64,000 nt of DNA from positions 62,001-126,000 of the forward strand of contig JAPPEF010000370.1 in NCBI GenBank assembly GCA_028875335.1, read 5' to 3'. The notes beneath the pieces are model-generated. The model was not told the origin of the DNA and did not search any database. It worked only from the letters and a program-made list of their open reading frames with translations. Origin of the DNA: Gemmatimonadota bacterium (GTDB taxonomy: Bacteria; Latescibacterota; UBA2968; UBA8231). Below, piece by piece: positions 45,616 to 54,694 of the stretch; the stretch's first letter is position 1, and each line of letters opens with the position of its first letter. The position numbers were made by a program, and so were the translations under genes.

Positions 45616-48600
45616 CGCTACTGTACTGGTTGCGCTGCTGAGCTTGTGGGGGTGGGGATGTGCGCCCGAGCCGGTAGCGGAGCAGAGTGTAGAAAGGCCG
45701 ATGCATGCCGTGCGCTTTGCGGACGTGACGCAAGCGGCGGGGCTGGACTTCGTCCACGTGTCCGGTGGCCCGCAGCAGCGCTACATTTTGGAGGCCATGG
45801 GCTCGGGGGTGGCCTTTTTCGACTTCGACGTGGATGGCTGGCTGGATGTGTTCGCCGTCAATGGCACCCGCGCGGAGGACGCGCCGGAGACGGGCAATCG
45901 CCTCTGGCGCAATGTTCCGACTTCTGACGGTGGCCGGGCATTTGCCGAGGTGACGCAAGCGGCCGGGCTGGAGCAAACGGGTTGGGGCATGGGCTGCGCG
46001 GTGGCCGACTACGACAACGACGGCGATCTCGACCTGTATGTCACCTATTGGGGGCCGAACGCGCTTTACCGCAACGAGGGGAACGGCACCTTCACCGCCG
46101 TAGAGGCAGGCACAGGCGATCAGCGTTGGGGCGCTAGTGCGGCGTTTGGCGATGTGGATTTGGACGGCTGGCTCGATCTCTATGTGGCCAACTACGTGGC
46201 CTTCGACCTAAATAATCCGCCCGGCGATGGCGAGCCATGTAGCGGCTGGAAGGGCTTGTCCGTGTTCTGTGGCCCCCACGGCTTGGACGGCCAAGCCGAC
46301 GTGCTCTATCGCAACGAGGGGAATGGCACCTTTGCCGATGTAAGTGCGGCGACTGGAATTGACCAACGGACCTACCTCGGCCTTGGGGTGCTTTTTACCG
46401 ACTACGATGGAGATGGCGATCAGGATATTTATATCGCCAACGACTCGACCCCTAACCTGCTCTATCACAACGACGGTGCCTGGCGGCTACGCGAGGTTGG
46501 TGCCTTTGCCGGTGTAGCCTACAGCGAGGAGGGACGCGCCCAAGCTGGCATGGGGATCGATAGCGGCGACTACGATAACGACGGCGACTTAGACGTTGTA
46601 GTCACCAACTTTTCCGACGATGTCAATACCTTGTACCAAAACCTAGGGAATGGTTCCTTTGCCGATGCTACCTACGCAGCGGGTTTGGGTGGTGCGGTGC
46701 GGCCCTTTTTGGGCTGGAGCACAGCCCTAGCTGATTTTGATTTGGACGGTTGGCTCGACCTCTTCGTAGCCAACGGCCATCTCTACCCCCAACTTGAAGC
46801 CCGTCCATTGGGGCTTAGCTATCGTCAGCGCAATCTACTGTACTGGAATCGGGACGGCGTTTTCGCGCTGGCCGACCCGGTGGGCCTAGAGGCCGAACAG
46901 GTGAGCCGAGGCACGGCCTTTGGCGACTACGATAACGACGGCGACTTAGACTTGCTCGTCAACAACCTCAACGACCGCCTGAGCCTGTTGCGCAACGACG
47001 GCGGCAACCGCAGCTACTGGTTGGGATTGGAGCTGATCGGCGCAGCGGGGAGACCCGCTGAAGGAGCTAGCGTACGGCTTTGGGCAGACGGGCAAGTGCT
47101 CGTGCGCCAAGCCAAGCGCGGCTATGGTTATTTGTCCGCCAACGACGGGCGGGTGCTCTTTGGACTAGGCGGGCTCGCAAAAGTGGAAAAAGTCGAGGTC
47201 CGCTGGCCGTCGGGGCGGGTGCAAGTGGTCGAACAACCGCCCCTCCGGCGCTACTTGGTGCTGCGCGAGGGCGAAGGAGCGGAAATAGCCCACTACAGCG
47301 AGCAGGTGCCGCCGCCAGTGCTGGTGCCTGCGCCGCTGACCGAGCGCACAGATTCCATCGAGTCGGTTGCGTTCAATCCAGATTGGACAGCGGAAGAGTA
47401 CTACGAGCAGGCCACTGCGCTATACGGACAGGGCCGCTATCAAGAGGCGGTGGCCCTGTTGCGACCAGCGCTCAGGTACTATCCAGACGCGGTCCGTCTG
47501 CACTATGCGGCTGGTGTGGCGCTCTACTCTGGCCTAGGGCGCTACGAGGAAGCAGCCGAAGTGCTAGAGCAGGCTGTGGCACAGGATACTTCGGTCGTCG
47601 AGGTGGCCCAGTTGCTGGGGGTCATTTATCTACACCGCAACCAGCCCGCCCAAGCTGTAGCGACACTGACGCGGGCTACGGCACTGGCACCCGAGGACTG
47701 GGAAACTCACTACCGACTCGGCCTAGCTCACAACCACCTCGGAAATGGCGAGGCGGCCATTGTCGCCTTTGCACAAGCGCGGGAGTTGGCTCCCGAGGAG
47801 CCGATGCCCTATTTGCACTTGGCGCGGACCTACCAGCGGTTGGGCCAAGGGCAAGCTGCAGACCAAGCCATGCACCGCTTTGAGGCGCTGCAACCTCTCA
47901 AGCAGGAGATCGATCGCTATCGCCAGGCCGTCCGCGTTGCTCCCAAGCATCCAGGTGCCTACTCGAAGTTGGGGCTGGTGTTGGCGCGGGCCGGGCGACT
48001 AACAGAAGCACAGCAGGCGTTTGAGCAATCGCTGGCGCTGGCACCTGACGCCGAGACGCAGACCAATCTGGCCAATGTGCTGCTGCGCCAAGATGAAACC
48101 GAGGCGGCGGTAGCTCACTACACTCAAGCGTTGGCACAGGATGCGGATCTGGCCGAAGCCCACTACGGCTTGGGGATGGCCTACTACGCCCGGGGCGAGG
48201 CTGCACAGGCCCTGCGCGCGTTGCGCCGGGCGCTGGCTTTGCGACCGGATTTTCCCAAGGCGCATATCAATACAGGGGTCTTGCTCGAAGAGCAGGGTCG
48301 TCTAGCCGAAGCGCTGGATCACTTTCGCCGTGCGGTTGATCTAGTACCCGACGACGCTAGGGCGCTCAACAACCTCGTCATCGCGCTGGCGCGGGCCGGG
48401 CGCGTTGACGAGGCGCGCAAGGTGCTGGAGCAGGCCCAAGCCCAGCAGGTGGATCTGCCGCTGGCCCGCAAGACGCTGGTGAGGACGCTGGTGGCGCTGG
48501 CCCAGGCCCAAGCCGAGCAGGGAAAATGGTCTGCGGCCGTTGCCTTCCAGCAGCAGGCCATCGCGCTGACGCCGGTAAAGCTGCGAGAGGCACTCCTGAA

Positions 48601-48634
48601 GCAGTTATCTGCCTATGAGTCGAGTGCGCAATAA
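45605..48634 (+). CDS. ASPIC/UnbV lipoprotein with FG-GAP/VCBS repeats and C-terminal TPRs
   Basis: 1009 residues from GTG 45605. The N-terminus LLSLWGWGCAPEP is a lipobox. Residues of about 40-480 form a beta-propeller of FG-GAP repeats with calcium-type DxDxDG loops (FFDFDVDGWLDVFAVNG, VADYDNDGDLDLYVTYWG). The ASPIC/UnbV domain at about 470-560 follows (YWLGLELIGA, RYGYL-type strand, VEVRWPSGRVQVVEQP). The last 400 residues are about ten TPRs (EEYYEQATALYGQGRYQEAVALL, WETHYRLGLAHNHLGNGEAAI). It is probably anchored in the outer membrane or exposed at the surface, and overlaps both flanking genes. Confidence 0.88.
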   Translation: MGSNATVLVALLSLWGWGCAPEPVAEQSVERPMHAVRFADVTQAAGLDFVHVSGGPQQRYILEAMGSGVAFFDFDVDGWLDVFAVNGTRAEDAPETGNRLWRNVPTSDGGRAFAEVTQAAGLEQTGWGMGCAVADYDNDGDLDLYVTYWGPNALYRNEGNGTFTAVEAGTGDQRWGASAAFGDVDLDGWLDLYVANYVAFDLNNPPGDGEPCSGWKGLSVFCGPHGLDGQADVLYRNEGNGTFADVSAATGIDQRTYLGLGVLFTDYDGDGDQDIYIANDSTPNLLYHNDGAWRLREVGAFAGVAYSEEGRAQAGMGIDSGDYDNDGDLDVVVTNFSDDVNTLYQNLGNGSFADATYAAGLGGAVRPFLGWSTALADFDLDGWLDLFVANGHLYPQLEARPLGLSYRQRNLLYWNRDGVFALADPVGLEAEQVSRGTAFGDYDNDGDLDLLVNNLNDRLSLLRNDGGNRSYWLGLELIGAAGRPAEGASVRLWADGQVLVRQAKRGYGYLSANDGRVLFGLGGLAKVEKVEVRWPSGRVQVVEQPPLRRYLVLREGEGAEIAHYSEQVPPPVLVPAPLTERTDSIESVAFNPDWTAEEYYEQATALYGQGRYQEAVALLRPALRYYPDAVRLHYAAGVALYSGLGRYEEAAEVLEQAVAQDTSVVEVAQLLGVIYLHRNQPAQAVATLTRATALAPEDWETHYRLGLAHNHLGNGEAAIVAFAQARELAPEEPMPYLHLARTYQRLGQGQAADQAMHRFEALQPLKQEIDRYRQAVRVAPKHPGAYSKLGLVLARAGRLTEAQQAFEQSLALAPDAETQTNLANVLLRQDETEAAVAHYTQALAQDADLAEAHYGLGMAYYARGEAAQALRALRRALALRPDFPKAHINTGVLLEEQGRLAEALDHFRRAVDLVPDDARALNNLVIALARAGRVDEARKVLEQAQAQQVDLPLARKTLVRTLVALAQAQAEQGKWSAAVAFQQQAIALTPVKLREALLKQLSAYESSAQ

Positions 48635-50360
48635 GCTGGGGGAAAATTCTCCATCAGCATGCGCCAAGGTTGCCAAGCGCGGCCAGTGGGTGGCATTGAC
48701 GCTAGTGGCCTTGGTCGCGTGCGGCGTGTACGTCAATGCGCTGGACAACGAGTTGGTGTACGACGACCGCAAATTGATCCCCGCCAACGAGCTGATGCAC
48801 GATCCGTGGAGGGTGGACCGAATTCTCGCTGGCCGTTATTGGGGCGAGATCCTGCACTCACACCACTATCGGCCGCTGACGGTTTGGACTCTGGCGTTCA
48901 ATTATTGGGCCAACGAGGTCTTGGGGTTGCCCGGTGCACACGGCGTAGGATTCCATCTGGTCAATGCCGCGCTACACGCGGGGGCTAGCTGTGCGTTATT
49001 GCTTTTGGGACTGCGGCTGGGTTTGGCCCTCCACGCCTGTATCGCCGCCGCGCTACTTTTTGCCGCGCATCCAGTCCACACCGAGGCTGTGGCGTTTATT
49101 ACTGGCCGAGCCGAGCCTCTAGCTATGCTCTTGGGCGCGTCCTTTCTGGCCTTGCACCATCGCGGGCAGTGGAAAGGGGCTGGCGTACTGTATTGGTTTG
49201 CGCTACTGAGCAAGGAATCAGCCGCCGTCTATCTCTTCGTCGCCCTGTGGCTGGACATCTGCACTGCGCAGCCGCTTAAGGCGCGCTGGCGAGCCTACGG
49301 AGGATATGGCTTAGTATTGGTAGGCTGGCTGCTTTTGCGCCAAGTGGCCCTAGGGACAGCCGACAGCGACATCTCCGCGCTCGACAATCCTTTAATGAAC
49401 GCCGCGCCGCTAGAGCGGGTGTTGACGGCCGCTACCGTGCAATTTGTCTACCTGCGGCTACTGGTTTGGCCGCTGGGGCTTTCCTCGGACTACTCCCATG
49501 CCCAGATCCAGTTGGTAAGCAATCCACTGGATTGGGAAGTGATTGGCTTTTGCGCCGCAGTGCTCATGGTAGCTGGCGCGGCTTGGTACTGGTGGCATCG
49601 GTTGCCGATGGTCGCCTTTGTCGCAGGGAGCTATGCGATCCTAGCCGCACCGACGAGTAATTTTCTCGTGCTAGTGCCGACTATCATGGGAGAACGGTTA
49701 ATCTACGCACCGTCAGCCGCGTTTTGTCTGCTGTTAGGTTGGGGGCTCTGGCAACTGGCGCGGCGCTGGGGTTGGGGGCTTTGGACGGTGGGCTTGGGGT
49801 TGCTTGGCAGCTATGCGGTTCTGACGGCGGTACGCAACGCAACGTGGGCTGACGCCGAGACCTTCTACCGCACGCAGTTCCAGTCTGCCCCCCGCAGTGC
49901 CCGGGCGCATCTGGGGATGGGTCGGATGCATGCGGAGGCTGGACGACTCGACAGCGCCCAAATGTACAACCGATCCGCATTGGCGATTTATCCCAACTAC
50001 GCGATGGCTTGGTACAATCTGGGGCTTTTGCAGGTCAAGCAGGGTGCTTGGGACGAGGCGCTCCATTCATATAAACAGGCCGTCGTCCTTGAACCGGCCT
50101 ATCTGAAGGCTTGGTACAATTTGGGCGGAGTCCATCTGCAGCGGGGTTCGTGGTCTGAGGCTCTGAAGGCATTCAAGCAGATGCTGATCTTGGACCCGGA
50201 AAATGCCGACGCGTGGAATGGCGTGGGCGTGGTCCGCATTCGCCAAGGGAAGCTAAACGAGGCGGCACGAGCTTTTGCCCGGGTGCTTGTGGCCGATCCC
50301 GACCACGCGCAGGCCCAGCACTATCTAGCGCAGGTGCGAGAGCGGTTGCGAAAGCAATAG
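48615..50360 (+). CDS. TMTC-like GT-C glycosyltransferase candidate with C-terminal TPRs
   Basis: 581 residues, overlapping the ASPIC-TPR gene by 20 bases. It is a paralogue of the 37070-38869 product: first membrane helix and loop ACGVYVNALDNELVYDDRKL with the DD motif, then HYRPLTVWTLAFNYWANEVLG, LFAAHPVHTEAVAFITGRAEPL, FALLSKESAAVYLF and SSDYSHAQIQLVSNPLDW. About ten membrane segments precede TPRs from residue 425 (RSARAHLGMGRMHAEAGRLDSA, AMAWYNLGLLQVKQGAWDEAL, LKAWYNLGGVHLQRGSWSEAL). It is probably a lipid-linked-sugar-dependent protein glycosyltransferase. It is the last gene of the rightward run that starts at 38952. Confidence 0.82.
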   Translation: MSRVRNKLGENSPSACAKVAKRGQWVALTLVALVACGVYVNALDNELVYDDRKLIPANELMHDPWRVDRILAGRYWGEILHSHHYRPLTVWTLAFNYWANEVLGLPGAHGVGFHLVNAALHAGASCALLLLGLRLGLALHACIAAALLFAAHPVHTEAVAFITGRAEPLAMLLGASFLALHHRGQWKGAGVLYWFALLSKESAAVYLFVALWLDICTAQPLKARWRAYGGYGLVLVGWLLLRQVALGTADSDISALDNPLMNAAPLERVLTAATVQFVYLRLLVWPLGLSSDYSHAQIQLVSNPLDWEVIGFCAAVLMVAGAAWYWWHRLPMVAFVAGSYAILAAPTSNFLVLVPTIMGERLIYAPSAAFCLLLGWGLWQLARRWGWGLWTVGLGLLGSYAVLTAVRNATWADAETFYRTQFQSAPRSARAHLGMGRMHAEAGRLDSAQMYNRSALAIYPNYAMAWYNLGLLQVKQGAWDEALHSYKQAVVLEPAYLKAWYNLGGVHLQRGSWSEALKAFKQMLILDPENADAWNGVGVVRIRQGKLNEAARAFARVLVADPDHAQAQHYLAQVRERLRKQ

Positions 50361-50366
50361 GCGGAA

Positions 50367-52007
50367 CTAAGGCCCCGGCTCTTCTACTGTTAAGAACTGG
50401 TTGGCGGCCACGTCCTTGAGGCGCTGGACGCGGCCCGAGGGCCAGCGAATTTCGATCCAATCGGCTACCTGATTGAATCCCAAACCGAAGTGGACGCGCC
50501 CGTCGCTGTGTGAAAGGAAGCTGTCGCCGCTGACAATCTCCGTGGTCTGCTTGACCCCGCCGCTGGCGATGGAGACTTTCGCCCCTAAGCCGCCGACCAC
50601 GCGCAGGCTCAGCCAGTTGCGTTGGTTGCCGCCGTCGTTGCGCAGAAGTTGCGGCGGCCCATCGAGGTTGAAGACCAAAACATCTACATCCCCATCGTTG
50701 TCGTAGTCCCCCTTGGCGGTACCGCGACTGACGGCGGGACGGCTCACGTCCCCGGCTGCGACTTCTGCGAAGCGGTAGGCACCGGCTGGCCCTTGATTGG
50801 CAAAAAGCTGATTGGGTTCGGCGTAGCCATCGGGCGCAAGGTGCCGGATTTGCGGATAGACGTGTCCGTTGGCCACAAACAGGTCTTGGTCTTGGTCGTT
50901 GTCGTAGTCGAAAAAGAACGTGCCAAAGGATAAGTGCGGCAGGCTCGGCTCGGCGAGGCCGGCCGCAGCACTAACCACTGAGAAGCGGCCGTCGCCTTGG
51001 TTGCCGTAGAGGGTGTTGTAGTCGTCCTCAAAGTGAGTGACCAACAAGTCGCCATCGCCATCGCCATCGTAGTCTCCATAAGCGATGCCCATGCCAGCCT
51101 GTGCGCCTCCCTCGGCGCTGAGGGCAGCTCCGGCCTCCACGCCGACGTCGCGGAATTGGCCGTTGCCCTCGTTGCGGTAGAGAAAGTTGGGTGCCGAGTC
51201 ATTGGCCACATAGAGGTCTGGGTCGCCGTCGTTGTCGTAGTCGCAAAAAAGGGAGCTCAGGCCGTAGGTAGGCGCGAATTGGCCGACCTTGGCTTGGCGG
51301 GTGACGTCGCGGAATTGGCCGTTGCCCTCGTTCCGGTAGAGGACGTCCTGTGCCCCTGGGAGGCCGAGTGGTCCGGCGAAGACTAGGACTCCCTTCCACA
51401 TGCCGCCTCGGGGAGGAACGCGCTCGGGGGCAAAGTGCAAGTACTGGGCTACGTAGAGGTCTGGGTCGCCGTCGCCGTCGTAGTCGCCGAAGGTCGCACC
51501 CGTGCTCCAGCCCGCCAGATCGACGCCAGAGGTCTGCCCGACGTCGCGGAATTGGCCGTTGCCCTCGTTCCGGTAGAGGACGTTGGGGCCGTAATTGGTC
51601 ACGTAGAGATCGAGGTCGCCGTCTTGGTCGTAGTCGGCCGCGGCGCAGCCCATGCCCCAACCGGCGTCGCCGACCCCGGCTGTGCGGGTGTAGTTCGCAA
51701 AAGTGCCGTCGCCCATGTTGCGGTAGAGAGCGTTAGTCGGGGCCGTGGCCGGGTCGGGATAGCCTTCTAGCCGCGAGCCGTTGACCAAGTAGATGTCGAG
51801 CCAGCCATCGCCGTCGTAGTCGAGGAAGGCGCCGCCGCCGCCCTTGGCTTCAATGATGTAGTTTTTGACTCGACCGCCCGAGTGCATGCGGAAATCCAAG
51901 CCGCACGCTGCGGTAACGTCGGTGAAGTGCACAGGGGTGAGGTCTGGTGCGGGGGCGCAGGCGGCCAAGGCCAGCAGGGCGTAGTGGGCGCAAGTACTAG
52001 GGCGCAT
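50367..52007 (-). CDS. ASPIC/UnbV lipoprotein with FG-GAP repeats
   Basis: 546 residues with a lipobox (LLALAACAPA). Repeats of the form LYRNEGNGQFRDV and (D)YDGDGDPDLYVA occur about seven times, forming a calcium-binding beta-propeller. The C-terminal ASPIC/UnbV segment includes NWLSLRVVGGLGAKV, SDGRVHFGLGF and IEIRWPSGRVQRL. It is related to the propeller part of the 45605-48634 product but lacks TPRs. It is convergent with the TMTC-like gene and overlaps the FGE-like gene by 11 bases, which suggests the two products work together. Confidence 0.87.
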   Translation of the reverse strand: MRPSTCAHYALLALAACAPAPDLTPVHFTDVTAACGLDFRMHSGGRVKNYIIEAKGGGGAFLDYDGDGWLDIYLVNGSRLEGYPDPATAPTNALYRNMGDGTFANYTRTAGVGDAGWGMGCAAADYDQDGDLDLYVTNYGPNVLYRNEGNGQFRDVGQTSGVDLAGWSTGATFGDYDGDGDPDLYVAQYLHFAPERVPPRGGMWKGVLVFAGPLGLPGAQDVLYRNEGNGQFRDVTRQAKVGQFAPTYGLSSLFCDYDNDGDPDLYVANDSAPNFLYRNEGNGQFRDVGVEAGAALSAEGGAQAGMGIAYGDYDGDGDGDLLVTHFEDDYNTLYGNQGDGRFSVVSAAAGLAEPSLPHLSFGTFFFDYDNDQDQDLFVANGHVYPQIRHLAPDGYAEPNQLFANQGPAGAYRFAEVAAGDVSRPAVSRGTAKGDYDNDGDVDVLVFNLDGPPQLLRNDGGNQRNWLSLRVVGGLGAKVSIASGGVKQTTEIVSGDSFLSHSDGRVHFGLGFNQVADWIEIRWPSGRVQRLKDVAANQFLTVEEPGP

Positions 52008-52773
52008 GGGAACGGGCGCAGCGGAAGCCGATATAGGGGCTGCGCTCTACGGGCAGAACCTCGAAGCGGTTGATGCTGCGCAGCACCGGTCCTGGATTGA
52101 TCCACGAGCCGCCGCGCAGGACCTTGAAGCGGCCAGTCTCTGGCCCTTGCGGGTCTTTGGTCGGGCCGGTCGCATAGTAGTTGGCGTCGTACCAGTCGGC
52201 GCACCACTCCCAGACATTGCCGGCCATGTCGAGTGTGCCGTACGGGCTGGCTCCCGAGGGAAAAGAGCCGACTGGTGCCAACTCGGCGTACCCGTCTTCT
52301 GCACCCCAGAGATTGGCGCGTCCTGCCGCAAACTTTGTGCCCCAGGGCCAGAGCCGACCATCGCTGCCGCGCGCGCTTTTTTCCCACTCGGCTTCGGTGG
52401 GCAGCCGTCCGCCGCGCCAAGTGCAATACGCGTGGGCGTCTTGCCAGCTAACGTAGACGACCGGATGGGTTGGGTCGGCTGTTGAGTCGGGGCCGTGGGG
52501 CTGACGCCAGCTAATACTGTCGGCCTTTTCCGCTCCGCGTTTTTCCGCTTCCGTTTGGTAGCCAGTGGCTGCGACAAAGGCGGCAAAGCGGGCGTTGGTG
52601 ACCTCGTAGCGGTCGATGGAAAAGGCGCTCAGATAGACTTGGCGGCTGGGCTTTTCGTCGGTAGCTCGCGGGTGATCGATGCCCATAGTGAAAGGGCCAG
52701 CCGGCACGACGACCTCTTCGGCGGCAACAGGTGCCGAGAGCAGCAGGGCCAATAGGAGGCGCGAGATCCGCAT
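51997..52773 (-). CDS. Exported formylglycine-generating-enzyme-fold (SUMF1) protein without the catalytic Cys pair
   Basis: 258 residues with a signal peptide (MRISRLLLALLLSAPVAA). FGE-sulfatase-fold motifs are complete: VPAGPFTMGIDHP, SIDRYEVTNARFAAFV, HPVVYVSWQDAHAYCTWRGGRLPTEAEWEKSARG, MAGNVWEWCADWYD and VLRGGSWI, ending IGFRCAR. True aerobic FGE carries two copper-binding cysteines in the C-terminal segment after the RGGSW strand; here that segment reads PVLRSINRFEVLPVERS, with no cysteine. It may instead be a binding or structural relative. It is translated with the ASPIC/UnbV lipoprotein gene, 19 bases downstream of glnS. Confidence 0.85.
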   Translation of the reverse strand: MRISRLLLALLLSAPVAAEEVVVPAGPFTMGIDHPRATDEKPSRQVYLSAFSIDRYEVTNARFAAFVAATGYQTEAEKRGAEKADSISWRQPHGPDSTADPTHPVVYVSWQDAHAYCTWRGGRLPTEAEWEKSARGSDGRLWPWGTKFAAGRANLWGAEDGYAELAPVGSFPSGASPYGTLDMAGNVWEWCADWYDANYYATGPTKDPQGPETGRFKVLRGGSWINPGPVLRSINRFEVLPVERSPYIGFRCARSHAP

Positions 52774-52791
52774 GCGCGGCGGTAGGTGTGG

Positions 52792-54465
52792 CTAGCCCTT
52801 CTGCATCCGCGCCCAAGTGTCGCGCAAGGTGACGGTGCGGTTGAAGACGGGCGCGTCCGGTGTGTGGTCCTCGCGGTCGGCGCAGAAGTAGCCGAGCCGC
52901 TCAAACTGGCAGGAATCCCCTGGGGCCATGTCGGCGAGGGATGGCTCTAGATAGCAGGGGTTGAGGACTTTGAGCGCGTCCGGGTTGAGGTTGTCCAGCC
53001 AGGTGCCCCCGGGCGGAGCTTCGAGTGGTTTTTCGACTTTGAAGAGCCGGTCGTAGAGCCGCACCTCGGCTGGGACCGCGTGGGGGACCGAGACCCAGTG
53101 CAGGGTGGCCTTGACCTTGCGGCCATCGGGTGCGTTGCCGCCGCGCGTGGCCGGGTCGTACGTGCAGCGCAGTTCGACGATCTCGCCGCTGGCGTTCTTG
53201 ACGACTTTGGTGCAGGTGATGAAATAGGCGTAACGCAATCGGACCTCGCGGCCTGGGGCGAGGCGAAAGAACTTGCGCGGCGGGTCTTCCATAAAATCCT
53301 CGCGCTCGATGTAGAGGTGCCGCGAAAAGGGGATGGAGCGGGTGCCGGCGCTGTCGTCTTCCGGGTTGTTGATGGCCGTTAGCATCTCGCTTTGGTCCTC
53401 TGGGTAGTTTTCAATTACTACCTTGAGCGGGTTGAGTACGGCCATGCGCCGGGGCGCGGTCTGGTTGAGCTGGTCGCGGATGCAGTATTCGAGGAGGGCG
53501 ATGTCGATGTTGTTGCCGCGTTTGGCAATGCCGGCTTCGGTCCAGAAGCGGCGGATGGCCGCCGGTGGGTACCCCAAGCGGCGCAGGCCACGCAGGGTGT
53601 AGAGCCGAGGATCGTCCCAGCCGGAGACGAGATTTTGCTCGATGAGCTGCAGGATGTAGCGCTTGGAGAGGACGGTGTAGGTGATGTTGCCGCGGGCATA
53701 CTCGATTTGGCGCGAGGGGAAGATGCCGAGTTTTTCGATGAACCAGTCGTAGAGCGGTCGGTTGTTGGTAAATTCGTCTGAGCACAGCGAATGCGTAACG
53801 CCCTCGATGGCGTCGCTCTGGCCGTGGGCCCAGTCGTACATGGGATAAATGCACCACGCATCGCCGGTGCGGTGGTGGGTGGTGTGCATGATGCGGTACA
53901 TGACGGGGTCGCGCAGGTTGATGTTGGGCGCGGCCATGTCGATTTTGGCGCGCAACACGCGGGAGCCATCGGGGAATGCGCCGTCTTTCATCTGCTCGAA
54001 GAGGTCGAGGTTTTCTTCGATGGAGCGGTCGCGGTACGGGCTGTTTTTGCCCGGCTCGGTGAGCGTGCCGCGGTTTTCCCGAATCTCGTCCGCAGTCTGG
54101 TCATCCACGTACGCCAAGCCCTTTTTGATGAGCGCGACGGCCCATTCGTAGAGCTGGCCGAAATAGTCGGAAGCGTAGTACGGCTGCGGCCCCCAGTCGA
54201 AGCCGAGCCAGCGGATGTCCTCCTGCATGGAGTCCACGTATTCTTGCTCTTCGCGCGTGGGGTTGGTGTCGTCGTAGCGGAGATTGCATTGGCCATCGAA
54301 GGAGGCGGCAATGCCGAAGTTGACGCAGATCGCCTTGGCGTGGCCGATGTGCAGGTGCGCGTTAGGCTCTGGCGGGAAGCGGGTGATGACTCGGTCGTAG
54401 CGGCCGTTTTCGAGGTCGACGTCGATGGCTTCGCGGATGAAGTCGCGGTTTTTGTCCGTGCTCAT
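52792..54465 (-). CDS. glnS: Glutaminyl-tRNA synthetase
   Basis: 557 residues from ATG 54465, close to the 554 of E. coli GlnRS; the in-frame extension to 54663 is only a translation of the palindromic repeat upstream. Class I motifs are [16 protein letters not shown] (HIGH) and VLSKRYI in the place of KMSKS. The GlnRS-specific [18 protein letters not shown] and [20 protein letters not shown] are present, and the C-terminal beta-barrel anticodon-binding domains are complete ([24 protein letters not shown]). It charges tRNA-Gln directly. Bacteria with GlnRS usually gained it by transfer from eukaryotes. Confidence 0.96.
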   Translation of the reverse strand: MSTDKNRDFIREAIDVDLENGRYDRVITRFPPEPNAHLHIGHAKAICVNFGIAASFDGQCNLRYDDTNPTREEQEYVDSMQEDIRWLGFDWGPQPYYASDYFGQLYEWAVALIKKGLAYVDDQTADEIRENRGTLTEPGKNSPYRDRSIEENLDLFEQMKDGAFPDGSRVLRAKIDMAAPNINLRDPVMYRIMHTTHHRTGDAWCIYPMYDWAHGQSDAIEGVTHSLCSDEFTNNRPLYDWFIEKLGIFPSRQIEYARGNITYTVLSKRYILQLIEQNLVSGWDDPRLYTLRGLRRLGYPPAAIRRFWTEAGIAKRGNNIDIALLEYCIRDQLNQTAPRRMAVLNPLKVVIENYPEDQSEMLTAINNPEDDSAGTRSIPFSRHLYIEREDFMEDPPRKFFRLAPGREVRLRYAYFITCTKVVKNASGEIVELRCTYDPATRGGNAPDGRKVKATLHWVSVPHAVPAEVRLYDRLFKVEKPLEAPPGGTWLDNLNPDALKVLNPCYLEPSLADMAPGDSCQFERLGYFCADREDHTPDAPVFNRTVTLRDTWARMQKG

Positions 54466-54503
54466 GGCTCCTCGGGCTGGTTGCTGCGTGTCAAATAAAG
54501 TAA

Positions 54504-54629
54504 CTGACGTTACGCATCTGCGCCGAACCGGTCGGTGTAGGGGCGTCCCTTGTGGGTGCCCAAGCGACCCGGAACATTCGATCCTAAGAGGGCAACCACA
54601 AGGGTTGCCCCTACAATGCCTAACGTCAG
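54504..54629. repeat. Palindromic intergenic element upstream of glnS
   Basis: A 126-bp inverted repeat. The ends are CTGACGTTACGCAT (54504-54517) and its near complement ATGCCTAACGTCAG (54616-54629). The inner arms 54537-54561 and 54590-54614 are complementary with few mismatches (GTAGGGGC..., ...GCCCCTAC). The outer end matches the left end of the element at 9423. It has no coding content. Confidence 0.8.
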
Positions 54630-54664
54630 AAAATAATAGTACGGCAAATGGTCCTAACGGCAAG

Positions 54665-54694
54665 GTAGGGGGCGGTTTGCAAACCGCCCCCTAC
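54665..54694. repeat. Perfect 30-bp palindrome at the stop of the TIM-barrel gene
   Basis: Positions 54665-54694 are their own exact reverse complement, centred on TTTGCAAA with GTAGGGGGCGG at each end. It includes the stop codon of the 54691-55644 gene. There is no T run after it on either strand, so a terminator is less likely than a dispersed repeat that has become the end of the gene. Confidence 0.8.

Noticed and set aside
54466..54663. N-terminal extension of glnS
   Set aside because: It is translation of the palindromic repeat; ATG 54465 matches the GlnRS family length.
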